NCBI GenBank assembly: GCA_964550565.1
Contig: CAZKAI010000001.1
Location: 23,384 to 87,383 of the forward strand
Direction: 5' to 3'
Length of the DNA: 64,000 bases
From: Anaeroglomus sp964550565
GTDB lineage: Bacteria > Planctomycetota > Phycisphaerae > Sedimentisphaerales > Anaerohalosphaeraceae
Of the stretch, positions 44,501 to 52,595 are shown in pieces; the stretch's first letter is position 1; every line of letters begins with the position of its first letter. The notes under the pieces are model-generated. The model was not told the DNA's origin. It searched no databases and saw only the letters and a program-made list of their open reading frames with translations. Made by a program: the position numbers and the translations under genes.

Positions 44501-47339
44501 CGTGACGATGCTGTGTATGGCCAAATACGGCTTTTTCGATAATGAATGCCGATGTACGGAAAGCATCAACCTGTTATTCACCGGGGAGCCTCGCTATCTG
44601 GGAGGCCTGGAAACTGAACCAATCATGCTGGGTGAAACCTGGCAGAAAAATCTGCATGAATTCTTTTTTGTGGAGCAGGACTACAATCAGGTGGAGTATT
44701 TATCATCCGACCCGAGGATTCAAATCACCGGCAATATCGCCGTCTTTTCGCCTCAAACCACCGATGATACCGCGCGAGATGTCGTGATTACCGCGATCAG
44801 CAAGATTAATCCGGCCGTCACCGTGGCTTCGGATCCATTTACGCTCTATGCTGCCAATTGCACCAGTTCCTACGATTGCAGCGATCCCAACGGCAGGCCG
44901 ACGGCATGTATGGAGTATCAGTGCCAGGCGTATGATATGAGAAGTTCGTATCGGCTGACAGCTCAAGGGGTGGATTTGAGCCTATTCAATAAAAATATTA
45001 CGCTGAGCAATTCGTTTCCCGGCGCCGGGGAAACCATTACTATCTGTGCGGACGTGTTCAATACCGGCACAACCAATGTATTTGACGTAACAACGGAATT
45101 TTATCTGGATGATGTCAACAGCATCCCCATCGATTTCAACTCCGTCAATGTGATTCCCACGACCTATATGGATTTGCCGTTTGAGTCGCACCAGGCCTGT
45201 ATTGCGTGGACCGTGCCGTCGGATTTGCGCGGGGCGCACCGTATCTGGGTCAAGGTCAGCGGCGATTACCCGCTGGATATGGAAGAGGATATGCTCAGTA
45301 ACAACTACGCGACCGTGGATTTCTATGTCAATGATCCATTGATGAACGAACCGAATGCCGCTCTTGCTGGAGGATGTCCGTCCGCGGTTCCGATGCCGAT
45401 GATGGCCATGAGTTCATCGATGGAACTGTTCAATCAGGCCCCATCCTGTCAGACGCTCTATATGCTGATTCCGATTTATGTACAGGTCTGCGAAAATGAG
45501 ACCATCTGCGGCCCGGTGACAGGCATTGAACTGGGGTATTGGAGTACGCTGTACTGGCCCTCATGGAGCGGTTATTGCCAGGAATTCGGGGTACCGCAGG
45601 AGGCGATTACTGACCTGATTCGGACCTATGAAAAAATCTATTCGCTGGGTTCCAAGGGAGCTCTGGGGGATCCTCCGTCCTGGACGGACATTCCGGGCTA
45701 TTTCGAAAAACCCGAGGGCTGGAGTGATGGCTGGCTGCCGTGTCATCCGGAGCCAACCCTGTTTCCGACGATTTTGTATGCCCCCGGCGTGGTGGATCCG
45801 GGCTGCGGCGGCCTGTGTCCGGTCAGTGCCTGGGATTGCGGCGAAGGAGTGCATTTCCAGCCGCGGTTCGATTCGCCGTTATATCATGCCTATGAATTTA
45901 AAGTCAGCGGTGGAGCTCGCAAAGTGACCCGTTGCCAGACAAAAGCAGATATGATTAAGGTTCCCTATCAGGTATGTTATACCCCAGGCGACAGAACCCC
46001 GTTCCGACTGCCGTTTAATCCATTCACAGGCGGTCCGGGAGGGGATAACGGGTGTTGTTATGGTGGCAACGGTCCCGGCCTGCCGAGTTCCGGTCCCGGC
46101 GGAGGGCCTCCGTTGCGATTTGAAATCGCTGGTCCGCCAACCGATATGAATGGAAATCCGCTGCCGTTTGGAGTGGCATTCTGTTCCTCCGGCACTGGTG
46201 TATCCAATGAACAGGATGATATGCTGCTGATTACTCCTGACGGTGGAGGACTGGAAAGCGGCATTCTCCTGCAGAAAGGCTGGAATCAGTTCGCCCCATT
46301 GCTGGCGCCGCTGTCGACAACCGGTGACCGCATGATATCTTTGCATCAGGGATGGAATTTCTTCGGTTATTCGAGTACCACTCCGCTTTTGTGGTCCAAT
46401 GCTGTGGTAATTCATGAGGCTCAGGAGAAGATAATTTCCGATGCAGACGAGGCTGGCTGGATTCAAGGGGTCGTTTACACACTTGATAACAGTACCCTGA
46501 CCTATCAGTTTATCCCCGGCCGGGATGATTTTCTGAGGAACAAGCAGGCCTACTGGTTATATGCCAAAGTGGATGGCCTGATTTTAAAACTGCCGTCAGT
46601 GGGCGGATCGCCCGAAGATGCTTCCTTATTGTGGGCGGATATGCTGGTCAGTAATGGCACCCAGATGATGACGACCACCGAAGCAATCCAGGCCGGGTGG
46701 ATTGAGGAGTCGCTTTCCTTCATGGATGCCCAGGGATATAAAAAGGTCCCACAGGATGCCAATTCGATTCATGCCTGGCAGGGATACTGGCTGTGGTGTA
46801 ATCAGCAGGGTTTGAGGCTCTACTTGCCCTCGCAGCCTCAGCCAGTGATGGAGTCTGCCGATGTGCAATTTGCCGCATCTGAGCCGGAAGTGGAACTGGT
46901 CAAAGTCGGTACAGAACCCGGTTTACTGGCCCCGGATTTCGTTCTGGCTGATACGCTTGGAAACAAAATATCTCTGGCTGATTTCAGGGGCAAGGATGTC
47001 TTACTGGTCTTTGGCAATACACAATGCCCGAATTGCCGCGGTAAGCTTCCATTGTTGAATGAACTCCATCAAAAGGGTGATTTCAAGGTGGTTTATGTAG
47101 TTTTGGGAGCTACTTCAAAAGCTGCCCAGAAATTTGTCAGTGATAACAAGATTACTTTTACCGTCCTGGTTGACAGCAATCAGCTTGTCGGCAGAATTTA
47201 TGGCATCACGATGATTCCTGAAGCCTTCGTAATCGATCCCTCGGGCCTGATTCAGCACCAGACTACCACAGAAGGTCCGGCCTTGTGGTATCTGCTGGCA
47301 GGCCAGACCATACCGGAGTCCATGCTGCCTGATAAATAA
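41592..47339 (+). CDS. Giant secreted repeat protein with CARDB-like and C-terminal thioredoxin-like domains
   Basis: 1,915 residues from the ATG at 41592, chosen because AGAGGTGG lies just upstream and a signal peptide (1-28) follows. Three tandem repeats of about 290 residues begin near 117, 410 and 708; each has FDTTG(G/S)WSDIY, a D-K/R-(I/L)-(A/V)-(Y/W)-LDF/EF strand and a TGSxFGTxGRFP-like end. A CARDB-like domain is at about 1124-1250. Glycine-proline linkers and two GWN-type repeats (about 1560-1755) follow. Residues 1778-1915 form an AhpC/TlpA-like thioredoxin fold with NTQCPNCRGKLP and a cis-Pro region (MIPEAFVID). Function unknown; the end suggests extracytoplasmic redox activity. 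Confidence 0.85.
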   Translation: MKSLKKYPEWLVAGLWMCISVLGFGDNTGLIQLNKDALNPLETLQITVFDVNDICQIYVTNPVGIVQTFSGTIQSDQCTANYVPNYLPGIYEIYAQTTGPIPQTETDTFTVSYAQDTLAISNWQCNQSSYAPGREMAFTFNLTDALSQPVSGLSSQLTDTRTDVTGGGIFIMRRILLIHEDGTAIARLQIYFDTTGGWSDIYAGTQVRIGLFNTDGSTPLNGQILRTAGFENNGGNYLSSTLTDTEWTVRVDSGFAGSDKIAYLDFEVPPTASVSDILFSVDYIRYYYNPSWADRIYIGEQYIAPSQSGMELTTGSAFGTLGRFPIYLPMTPNENGLLYYRLQTNQTIGEQTINSGTIAENAGLYTNCWVWQDYINTTAYFSVYADKWGYSHAYSGAIEIGPDGETNQASLAISNFTSNTNTYFPGDTLDFSFSLMDSQSQPVSGFTGVFEDPIPEKTGGALYILRQFRDAQPDGSSVARLLCYFDTTGGWSDIYAGTTVQIRLYDKDGVTPLDEAVTVTQGFLNNDDAKLSSQLTDNLWIVQVDSNFTGSDKIAYLEFAIPTTHSVSDIVFSVERILYFRNSGWGDEIYITTARATESNFPINILGQIEFTEGSTFPGLGQMPVKLTLNPNPNGFVFYHFSSLDIPENNINFGTLSSVGNLYHNLFRWNDYLVTTADVFCYADGWKYSNHTVSPVVNLAFDTSPRERLIKDYALDKRGYTLNETRKLSATVEDGYGNPKSDLTFKEAITDSNSGKLSIVSQHVRTTPVGLSILRLLMHFDTTGSWSDIYSGTQVKLSLYGPDGKSAVPAAIQIAPGSQNAEGFLTSTLTNNSGIYAWTVDVVQNFASSDRLVWLDFLIPDPMSGSAVVYAVDYIKYNCNGSWADAITIKNQTVAMANFPQNYTKQYEFTTGSIFGTFGRFPLYLTLNPGDGAIYPKMIASRDETLSGAMSVASGRYTYSQQLTDAGIDYVTMLCMAKYGFFDNECRCTESINLLFTGEPRYLGGLETEPIMLGETWQKNLHEFFFVEQDYNQVEYLSSDPRIQITGNIAVFSPQTTDDTARDVVITAISKINPAVTVASDPFTLYAANCTSSYDCSDPNGRPTACMEYQCQAYDMRSSYRLTAQGVDLSLFNKNITLSNSFPGAGETITICADVFNTGTTNVFDVTTEFYLDDVNSIPIDFNSVNVIPTTYMDLPFESHQACIAWTVPSDLRGAHRIWVKVSGDYPLDMEEDMLSNNYATVDFYVNDPLMNEPNAALAGGCPSAVPMPMMAMSSSMELFNQAPSCQTLYMLIPIYVQVCENETICGPVTGIELGYWSTLYWPSWSGYCQEFGVPQEAITDLIRTYEKIYSLGSKGALGDPPSWTDIPGYFEKPEGWSDGWLPCHPEPTLFPTILYAPGVVDPGCGGLCPVSAWDCGEGVHFQPRFDSPLYHAYEFKVSGGARKVTRCQTKADMIKVPYQVCYTPGDRTPFRLPFNPFTGGPGGDNGCCYGGNGPGLPSSGPGGGPPLRFEIAGPPTDMNGNPLPFGVAFCSSGTGVSNEQDDMLLITPDGGGLESGILLQKGWNQFAPLLAPLSTTGDRMISLHQGWNFFGYSSTTPLLWSNAVVIHEAQEKIISDADEAGWIQGVVYTLDNSTLTYQFIPGRDDFLRNKQAYWLYAKVDGLILKLPSVGGSPEDASLLWADMLVSNGTQMMTTTEAIQAGWIEESLSFMDAQGYKKVPQDANSIHAWQGYWLWCNQQGLRLYLPSQPQPVMESADVQFAASEPEVELVKVGTEPGLLAPDFVLADTLGNKISLADFRGKDVLLVFGNTQCPNCRGKLPLLNELHQKGDFKVVYVVLGATSKAAQKFVSDNKITFTVLVDSNQLVGRIYGITMIPEAFVIDPSGLIQHQTTTEGPALWYLLAGQTIPESMLPDK

Positions 47340-47412
47340 GCTTGACAGAAAAGCCGGAATTCATGAGAATGCCAGTCCTGAATGGATTGAATAGTAGCGA
47401 ATAGTAAAGCTT

Positions 47413-47916
47413 ATGGCGAATGAGACATCACAAAAAGGACTGGCCGGACAGGTGATGAGCGGCCTGCGGCGCGGGGGCGGGGGCATGGGGCTGCGCATGA
47501 CGGCGATGATTGATGTCATCTTCCTGCTGCTGACTTTTTTTGTTCTGACCGCTCGATTTCCAAAACCTGAAGCTAATTTGCCGGTGGTGATGCCGAAGCC
47601 TTCCACGGAAACGGTAGCTGTTTCCGACAATGGTCCTATGAAAATATATCTTAAAGCCACCCCGTCCGGCTGTCAGGTGACGTTTGGCGAAACGAACCCA
47701 ATTGAATTGCAGCAGGACAACGTCGAGGTTGGATTAGCGGCGGTCACAAATGATTTTCTGGAAGCAGTCAAGTCGTTCAATATAACAGAAAATGGGCTTG
47801 AATTGCATTGCGAGGATGCCGTCGAGTGGGATTATGTGGTCAAGGTGTATGATGTGCTCTATCGCTCCGGGGCCAGAAAGATTGCTTTCGTGACACAGGA
47901 AAAACAGACCCGATAG
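47413..47916 (+). CDS. ExbD/TolR-type biopolymer transport protein
   Basis: 167 residues. A short basic and glycine-rich cytoplasmic N-terminus, then GLRMTAMIDVIFLLLTFFVLTARF, quoted here as MTAMIDVIFLLLTFFVLTA: one transmembrane helix with the conserved aspartate that carries protons in ExbD/TolR. The periplasmic part ends DVLYRSGARKIAFVTQ, the usual ExbD C-terminal motif. ExbB, TonB and TolA partners are not in the window. It follows the giant thioredoxin-tailed protein by 73 bases and has only a weak ribosome-binding site. Confidence 0.92.
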   Translation: MANETSQKGLAGQVMSGLRRGGGGMGLRMTAMIDVIFLLLTFFVLTARFPKPEANLPVVMPKPSTETVAVSDNGPMKIYLKATPSGCQVTFGETNPIELQQDNVEVGLAAVTNDFLEAVKSFNITENGLELHCEDAVEWDYVVKVYDVLYRSGARKIAFVTQEKQTR

Positions 47917-47948
47917 TTATTCGTAGTAGAAGAAGGAGACTATGGTAT

Positions 47949-48125
47949 ATGAAAACGATTGGACAGTTTGCGATTATTTTGGTAGTCAGCCTACTGGCGG
48001 CACTGCTGGTCTGGCCCAGGAAGAAAAAGCATTCCTCGGGAGGTTGCGGGGCGGATTGTTCATGTCATCTCAAAGATGATTCCCAATGCAGTGAGAATAC
48101 TGAAAACCAGAACAAAGGCAGTTAA
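47949..48125 (+). CDS. Small Cys-rich single-pass membrane protein
   Basis: 58 residues: a transmembrane helix (IGQFAIILVVSLLAALLVW), a basic stop-transfer cluster (PRKKKH) and a Cys-rich tail, GGCGADCSCHL then QC. The layout recalls FeoB-associated Cys-rich membrane proteins and other small metal or redox proteins. AAGGAG lies 10 bases upstream. A second frame starting at 47942 is closer to that site but gives an unconvincing 45-residue peptide. It is the third gene after the thioredoxin-tailed protein and ExbD. Confidence 0.68.
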   Translation: MKTIGQFAIILVVSLLAALLVWPRKKKHSSGGCGADCSCHLKDDSQCSENTENQNKGS

Positions 48126-48136
48126 TTACAGATAAT

Positions 48137-48511
48137 CTACTTTGGCCATCCCGCCCAGATTATCAGCACACCAAAAGCCAGGGCAAGAAGTCCCCAGGTG
48201 CGGAAAATCCATTGCGGCTGCCGCAGGATATAATCAAAAAGTTTTTGACTCCGCGTTTTGGGAATAAAGAACATCGAAAGGCCGCCAATGGTGGCCAATA
48301 TCCCGACCAGGATAATAATCCACGGGCGATTACAGGATGTGGCCCATATCAGAAACAGAATGCCGATTGCAGCCTTGATCCCGCTGGAAAGATAGAAAAA
48401 CGGTTGTTTTTTACAGAATTGTAACAATTTGCTGAGTAAAGCCGGCTGCATTATGACGCTGCAGCCCATAACAGTATTGAACAGCCCGATAATACAGATA
48501 ATATAGGCCAT
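48137..48511 (-). CDS. Four-helix integral membrane protein, unknown function
   Basis: 124 residues with four hydrophobic segments (about 2-22, 42-60, 64-83 and 104-121). No recognised motif. It lies 39 bases after the NusG-like gene on the same strand and may be cotranscribed with it. Convergent with the Cys-rich peptide gene. Confidence 0.7.
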   Translation of the reverse strand: MAYIICIIGLFNTVMGCSVIMQPALLSKLLQFCKKQPFFYLSSGIKAAIGILFLIWATSCNRPWIIILVGILATIGGLSMFFIPKTRSQKLFDYILRQPQWIFRTWGLLALAFGVLIIWAGWPK

Positions 48512-48550
48512 GGTTTATTTTCCGCGATAAACGGAACCTCCATTTGGATA

Positions 48551-49102
48551 TTATTCAACGGGTTCAATCATATCCGCACTGATTTCCACGCTGGTAGCCT
48601 GTCCGAGCATTTCGACGGCCAGTACCAGCCTGAGATTTTTATCACCCTGCCGGACAATAAAGCCCTCGGTGCCCATCAGCGGGCCGGCGATTACTTTACA
48701 TTTTTGTCCAACTTTGATGTATTCGTGAGGCTGGAGGGTCTTGCCTGCCAGCAGGGCCTTTTCGATAGGCAGCAGTTCCGCAACCAGATGAGTCTGGTCA
48801 AACACAGGGATGACCGTTGCGATACGGTTGGTTTTCAATACTTCCAGGCGATCGTTTTCATTGCCGCAGAAAAAGACATAACTGGTAAAAACAGGCAACA
48901 GCGAACGGACTGTCCGGCTGGTTTTCCGGCTGACCTTCCAGGACATCGGCAGGAAATACTGGATGGACTTGCCGGCCATAGCCCATGCCACGGCCTTCTC
49001 GTTCCGGCTGCGGGTATGGGCAACCCACCAGGTGCCTTGAAAATCAGCAATGGATTTATCCTCCGGGTAAACAATCGGAGGATTCTGGCTTTCTTTGAGC
49101 AT
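48551..49102 (-). CDS. NusG paralog, RfaH/UpxY-like antiterminator
   Basis: 183 residues. The N-terminal NGN domain begins GTWWVAHTRSRNEKAVAWAM and has PVFTSYVFFCGN; the C-terminal KOW domain is IKVGQKCKVIAGPLMGTEGF, quoted as VGQKCKVIAGPLMGTEG. Housekeeping NusG lies in the secE-nusG-rplK block and is absent here. The basic IQYFLPMSWKVSRKTSR segment and the location fit specialised NusG paralogs that help RNA polymerase read long polysaccharide operons. Its target is unknown; the nearest glycan cluster in the window is 43 kb away. Confidence 0.82.
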   Translation of the reverse strand: MLKESQNPPIVYPEDKSIADFQGTWWVAHTRSRNEKAVAWAMAGKSIQYFLPMSWKVSRKTSRTVRSLLPVFTSYVFFCGNENDRLEVLKTNRIATVIPVFDQTHLVAELLPIEKALLAGKTLQPHEYIKVGQKCKVIAGPLMGTEGFIVRQGDKNLRLVLAVEMLGQATSVEISADMIEPVE

Positions 49103-49212
49103 ATCTGTCTATTCCGTTAACTCAAGTTGTGAATTCTGTCTTCTGCGTATCAGGACCAATCGATATATCGATTATACAAAATATCAGGCGATTGTCCACC
49201 TTCAATGGCAAA

Positions 49213-49242
49213 TAAAAAAGCCCATCCTGTCGGACGGGCTTT
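49213..49242 (-). terminator. Intrinsic terminator after the Xer recombinase gene
   Basis: On the minus strand AAAGCCCGTCC and GGATGGGCTTT form an 11-bp stem with one G-T pair and a GACA loop, followed by TTTATT; 40 bases after the recombinase stop. Confidence 0.82.
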
Positions 49243-49281
49243 CGAGGTAGGGGTAGTGACTTCTTACCAAGTTACGACTTC

Positions 49282-50274
49282 TTACCCCGTAATAGTTTCT
49301 CTCGGATGAGCATTATGATACTGCTCTTTCATTCGGCTGGTTGTCACATGGGTGTAAATCTGGGTGGTTGACAGGGATTGATGGCCCAGCAGTTCCTGAA
49401 CGCTTCTCAGGTCGGCGCCGTTATTGAGCATGTGGGTTGCAAAGCTGTGACGCAGGGTATGCGGGCTGATTGCCGGATCCAGGCCTGCTTCAATCAGATA
49501 CTTATCCATTTTACGACGGACACTGCGGGTGCTGAGTCGTTTGCCGTGCTTATTGGCGAACAGGACTTTGCTGTCGAAAGCCGGGTCGCATTCCATCCGA
49601 CGATTGCGATATTCCAGATAGTGCTGGATGGCCTGCAGGGCGCGGGAGCCGATGGGGCAAATGCGTTCTTTTTTGCCTTTGCCGCGGATATGGAGGACTT
49701 CACTGAGAAAGTCCACATCGTCCAGATTCAGTGCCACCAGTTCGCTGACACGCATGCCGGTGCTGTACATGGTTTCCAGCATGGCGCGGTCACGGGCACC
49801 CAGCCATGAGTCGGCGGGAGGGGTGTCCAGCAGTTTCTGAATCTGTTCATATTCAAGGAACTTGGGCAGTTTCTTTTCCTGCTTGGGAGTCTTGATGGTA
49901 CTGACAGGATTATTCGCCAGATAGTGCCGTTTGACCAGGAATTTGTAGAAGCTTCGAAGTGTTGCCAGCTTGCGTGCCAGAGTCGATTTGGAATACTGAT
50001 GTTCATTCAGGGATACCATATAGCTCCGGATGGAGTTGACATCCGCCGCCAGCAGCAACTGGTCCACTTTCTGCTCGGTCTGAACGGCTGTAGCTGTGCC
50101 GCCGTGGTCTCCGGATTCGGTCTGAGAAGCGTTATCGGCCGATTGTGCATGGTTCTGCAGATGAGCAACGTATTGCTCCAAATCGGTACCGTAACAGCGA
50201 GAAGTATAGTCAGAAAAATGCTTCTCAAACTTGAGGTAACTGATAAATTCCTGAATGGTGGCGGCGTCTTTCAT
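49282..50274 (-). CDS. Tyrosine recombinase, XerC/XerD type
   Basis: 330 residues. N-terminal SAM-like core-binding domain with an unusual low-complexity insertion at about 41-75 (rich in Q, S, A, T and G). Catalytic residues are all present: Arg in STGMRVSEL, Lys in GKGKKER, His and Arg in SPHTLRHSFATHML, His in GHQSLSTTQ, and Tyr in IYTHV. Xer proteins resolve chromosome dimers at dif. The setting, with no phage or integron genes, favours a housekeeping role. Usual length is about 300; the insertion accounts for the extra. Confidence 0.93.
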   Translation of the reverse strand: MKDAATIQEFISYLKFEKHFSDYTSRCYGTDLEQYVAHLQNHAQSADNASQTESGDHGGTATAVQTEQKVDQLLLAADVNSIRSYMVSLNEHQYSKSTLARKLATLRSFYKFLVKRHYLANNPVSTIKTPKQEKKLPKFLEYEQIQKLLDTPPADSWLGARDRAMLETMYSTGMRVSELVALNLDDVDFLSEVLHIRGKGKKERICPIGSRALQAIQHYLEYRNRRMECDPAFDSKVLFANKHGKRLSTRSVRRKMDKYLIEAGLDPAISPHTLRHSFATHMLNNGADLRSVQELLGHQSLSTTQIYTHVTTSRMKEQYHNAHPRETITG

Positions 50275-50333
50275 AGTCTTTTCCTTAGTTTTATCCGTTT
50301 ACGGGGGAGTCCCCAGACCAAATCCGTTTGGTA

Positions 50334-50576
50334 TTATTGGAGAGACTGCATGGGATCCGGCAAGTCACGATACAAAAGCTCGTCGGCCTGTCCCATCAGG
50401 GACTGGCTGAGCTTGAAGCTCAGGACTGCGGCGTCAAACCAGTCGAACCCGGATTTTTCATCCGAAGCAGCGGCAACCAGCGCGTCCAGAAGCTGACCCT
50501 CACATCCACTTTCATACCGGTAGATGTATTGCTGACCGCCTTTATTCAAAACCAACTGCTTTTTTGCTGCTTCCAT
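50334..50576 (-). CDS. Small hypothetical protein
   Basis: 80 residues: MEAAKKQLVLNKGGQQYIYR at the start, a charged middle, and FDWFDAAVLSFKLSQSLMGQ. No motif is recognised. It lies 59 bases before the recombinase gene on the same strand. Its codon use resembles the neighbours and the frame is not covered by a better gene on the other strand. Confidence 0.6.
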   Translation of the reverse strand: MEAAKKQLVLNKGGQQYIYRYESGCEGQLLDALVAAASDEKSGFDWFDAAVLSFKLSQSLMGQADELLYRDLPDPMQSLQ

Positions 50577-50804
50577 AACGGCTTCTCCAGATTATCAAAA
50601 CAACTCTCCTATTCCTTTTTTATCGGGCTGAATGACAATCTCTTAAGTCCTATTTCGGAAAAAAATGAAGAATTATGGCACTTATTCAATTCCATGACTC
50701 CATACAGGATTTATCGACCGATAACTTGCAGGTCTTAATGCAAAAATATTGATTTATAGGGAGGAATTTAGGGTAAATGAAGTAAAAGCAGGAATTGAAA
50801 TAGA

Positions 50805-51740
50805 TTATTTGGGAGAAGGTTTGTAATAAACAAGACCGTCTCTTTGATCGGATATGATACATCCATTATCAAGGAGTCGTTTTATAGCATAGAGAACAGC
50901 CTTTTTCTCGGCTCCCAGACTGGAGGCCAGGCCGTCAATTGTGCAGGGACGCCGAACGAGGGTTTCCATTACGGATTCTGGGGTGCAGTCTGCCGAACCT
51001 GTCTTGTCTTTTGGAAAATCGGCAATAACCTCTGCGTTTCGGCCAATTTTTTGTGCAATTTCAGCCATTCTTTGTGGTGATACAGCTCGAATCTCAGGAT
51101 GAGCGGTGGGACGAACCGCCGTATTGAGCTGCACCTTATTGGGTTTGATTTGGTCAATGATATGCCCGATATTATGCAGTGCTGCGTCCGATGTATTGAT
51201 ATCTTCACAAATAAAGACTTCCAGCCAGATTTGCCCTTTATAAATGTTTCGGAATGCGATTAAGCCTCCTGTAAAGCGAGAAAAATCTATATCCGGATGG
51301 GGATGATTCAATTTCTGGAAAGTCTCATTGTCGCCTGCATCCAGAGAAGGCAATACGACATCAGCTTTGGCGCAATCGTTTTGTACGTCCGGCCGCCAAA
51401 GCAGACTGCCATTGGTAATGACTGCGACCGGAATTGTCGTTTGTTCGTGGATACGGTCGATCAGCCAACCCAGGCCGGAATTCAGGGTCGGTTCCCCTGA
51501 GCCGCTGATTGTGATGTAATCCACTTTCAGGCCGGCCTGAAGCCGATGCTGAATCTCGGCCAGAACATCCTGCAGGGGTACATATTCCCTACGTTCAAGG
51601 GATTGCGGCGCATCCATCCCAAGCTGGCAATACAGACAATTTTGTGTGCAGGTTTTAAGCGGTACAATATCTACACCCAGGCTCAGCCCCAGTCGGCGGG
51701 AGGGGACAGGGCCAAACAGGTATTTTTCTTTTTGACTCAT
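50805..51740 (-). CDS. Radical SAM protein with C-terminal winged helix
   Basis: 311 residues. The radical SAM cluster motif is CTQNCLYC (CxxxCxxC with one more Cys before), preceded by FGPVPSRRLGLSLGVD, the opening of the COG0731-type Fe-S oxidoreductases. ISGSGEPTLN is the SAM-binding GGEP-like element. The C-terminal 60 residues (SVMETLVRRPCTIDGLASSL and after) look like a winged helix-turn-helix. The reaction is not known. Its start overlaps the kdsA stop by four bases, so it is coupled to kdsA. Confidence 0.88.
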   Translation of the reverse strand: MSQKEKYLFGPVPSRRLGLSLGVDIVPLKTCTQNCLYCQLGMDAPQSLERREYVPLQDVLAEIQHRLQAGLKVDYITISGSGEPTLNSGLGWLIDRIHEQTTIPVAVITNGSLLWRPDVQNDCAKADVVLPSLDAGDNETFQKLNHPHPDIDFSRFTGGLIAFRNIYKGQIWLEVFICEDINTSDAALHNIGHIIDQIKPNKVQLNTAVRPTAHPEIRAVSPQRMAEIAQKIGRNAEVIADFPKDKTGSADCTPESVMETLVRRPCTIDGLASSLGAEKKAVLYAIKRLLDNGCIISDQRDGLVYYKPSPK

Positions 51741-52558
51741 TTGCGAACCAGGTCAAAAATAGTCTTACAGGTTTTAATCAGGGATTCGACCTTATGCAGT
51801 TCCAGCATACAAGCGGCATCGCAGAGTGCCCTTTCCGGCTGTGGGTGAACTTCCATAAACAGGGCGTTGGCGCCTGCGGCAACAGCGGCTCGTGCAAGGA
51901 CCGGAGCCAGCTCCCGGCTGCCTCCGCTGGCCTGACCGAGGCCGCCCGGGCGCTGCGTGCTGTGAGTGCAGTCAAAGACGACCGGGCAATCCAGAGATTG
52001 CATCTCCGGGATGGCGGTCATATCGTTGACCAGGCGATTGTATCCAAAGAAAGTCCCTCGCTCGGTCAACATAATCTGTGTGTTTCCGCACTCTCGGACC
52101 TTGTTGACGGCATTCTTCATCTCAGAAGGAGACACAAATTGTCCCTTTTTAACATTGAGGACCTTGCCGGTTTTTGCACATGCCGCAAGCAGGTCGGTCT
52201 GCCGACACAAAAAGGCTGGAATCTGGAGAATATCCACTACTTTGGAGGCGGGTTGGGCCTGATCTTGTTCATGAATATCCGTAACCAGCGGCAGGCCGGT
52301 TTTAGCTTTGATATGTGCCAGTGTTTTTAAGCCTTGTTCCAGGCCCGGGCCGCGAAAGCTGTTGATGCTGGTACGATTGGCTTTGTCGAAGCTGGCTTTA
52401 AAGACTATCTTTACGCTGGTATTGCGGCTGATACGGACTAATTCTTCTGCAATTTCAAGACAGAGGCCTTCATCTTCGATGACGCAGGGGCCTGCCAATA
52501 TAAAAAACTCACCATCCAATCCAACCTGGATATTTCCGATTTGAAACTGATTTGCCAT
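51737..52558 (-). CDS. kdsA: 3-deoxy-8-phosphooctulonate (KDO-8-P) synthase
   Basis: 273 residues. FILAGPCVIED, FKASFDKANRTS, GLPLVTDIHE, DILQIPAFLCRQTDLL, NVKKGQFVSP and VFDCTHSTQRPGG are the class signature; ALFMEVHPQPERALCD is near the end. It condenses arabinose-5-phosphate and phosphoenolpyruvate to KDO-8-P, needed for lipopolysaccharide cores, which supports a Gram-negative envelope. It lies between the lipid kinase and the radical SAM gene on the same strand. Confidence 0.97.
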   Translation of the reverse strand: MANQFQIGNIQVGLDGEFFILAGPCVIEDEGLCLEIAEELVRISRNTSVKIVFKASFDKANRTSINSFRGPGLEQGLKTLAHIKAKTGLPLVTDIHEQDQAQPASKVVDILQIPAFLCRQTDLLAACAKTGKVLNVKKGQFVSPSEMKNAVNKVRECGNTQIMLTERGTFFGYNRLVNDMTAIPEMQSLDCPVVFDCTHSTQRPGGLGQASGGSRELAPVLARAAVAAGANALFMEVHPQPERALCDAACMLELHKVESLIKTCKTIFDLVRK

Positions 52559-52595
52559 AATTGATTTCCTGCTTTGTTTCTATGGGATGCCCGCA

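Noticed and set aside
47942..48079. 45-residue frame starting at the ATG closest to the AAGGAG site
   Set aside because: The product has no membrane segment or motif, while the overlapping frame from 47949 has a good transmembrane helix and Cys tail.
49240..49290. Direct repeat GTAAGAAGTC at the end of the recombinase gene
   Set aside because: Two short copies 19 bases apart around the stop codon are too short and local to support an attachment or dif site.
49282..50274. Xer-type recombinase as an integrase of a mobile element
   Set aside because: No attachment-site repeats, tRNA, phage or integron genes flank it, and it lies among housekeeping genes with its own terminator.
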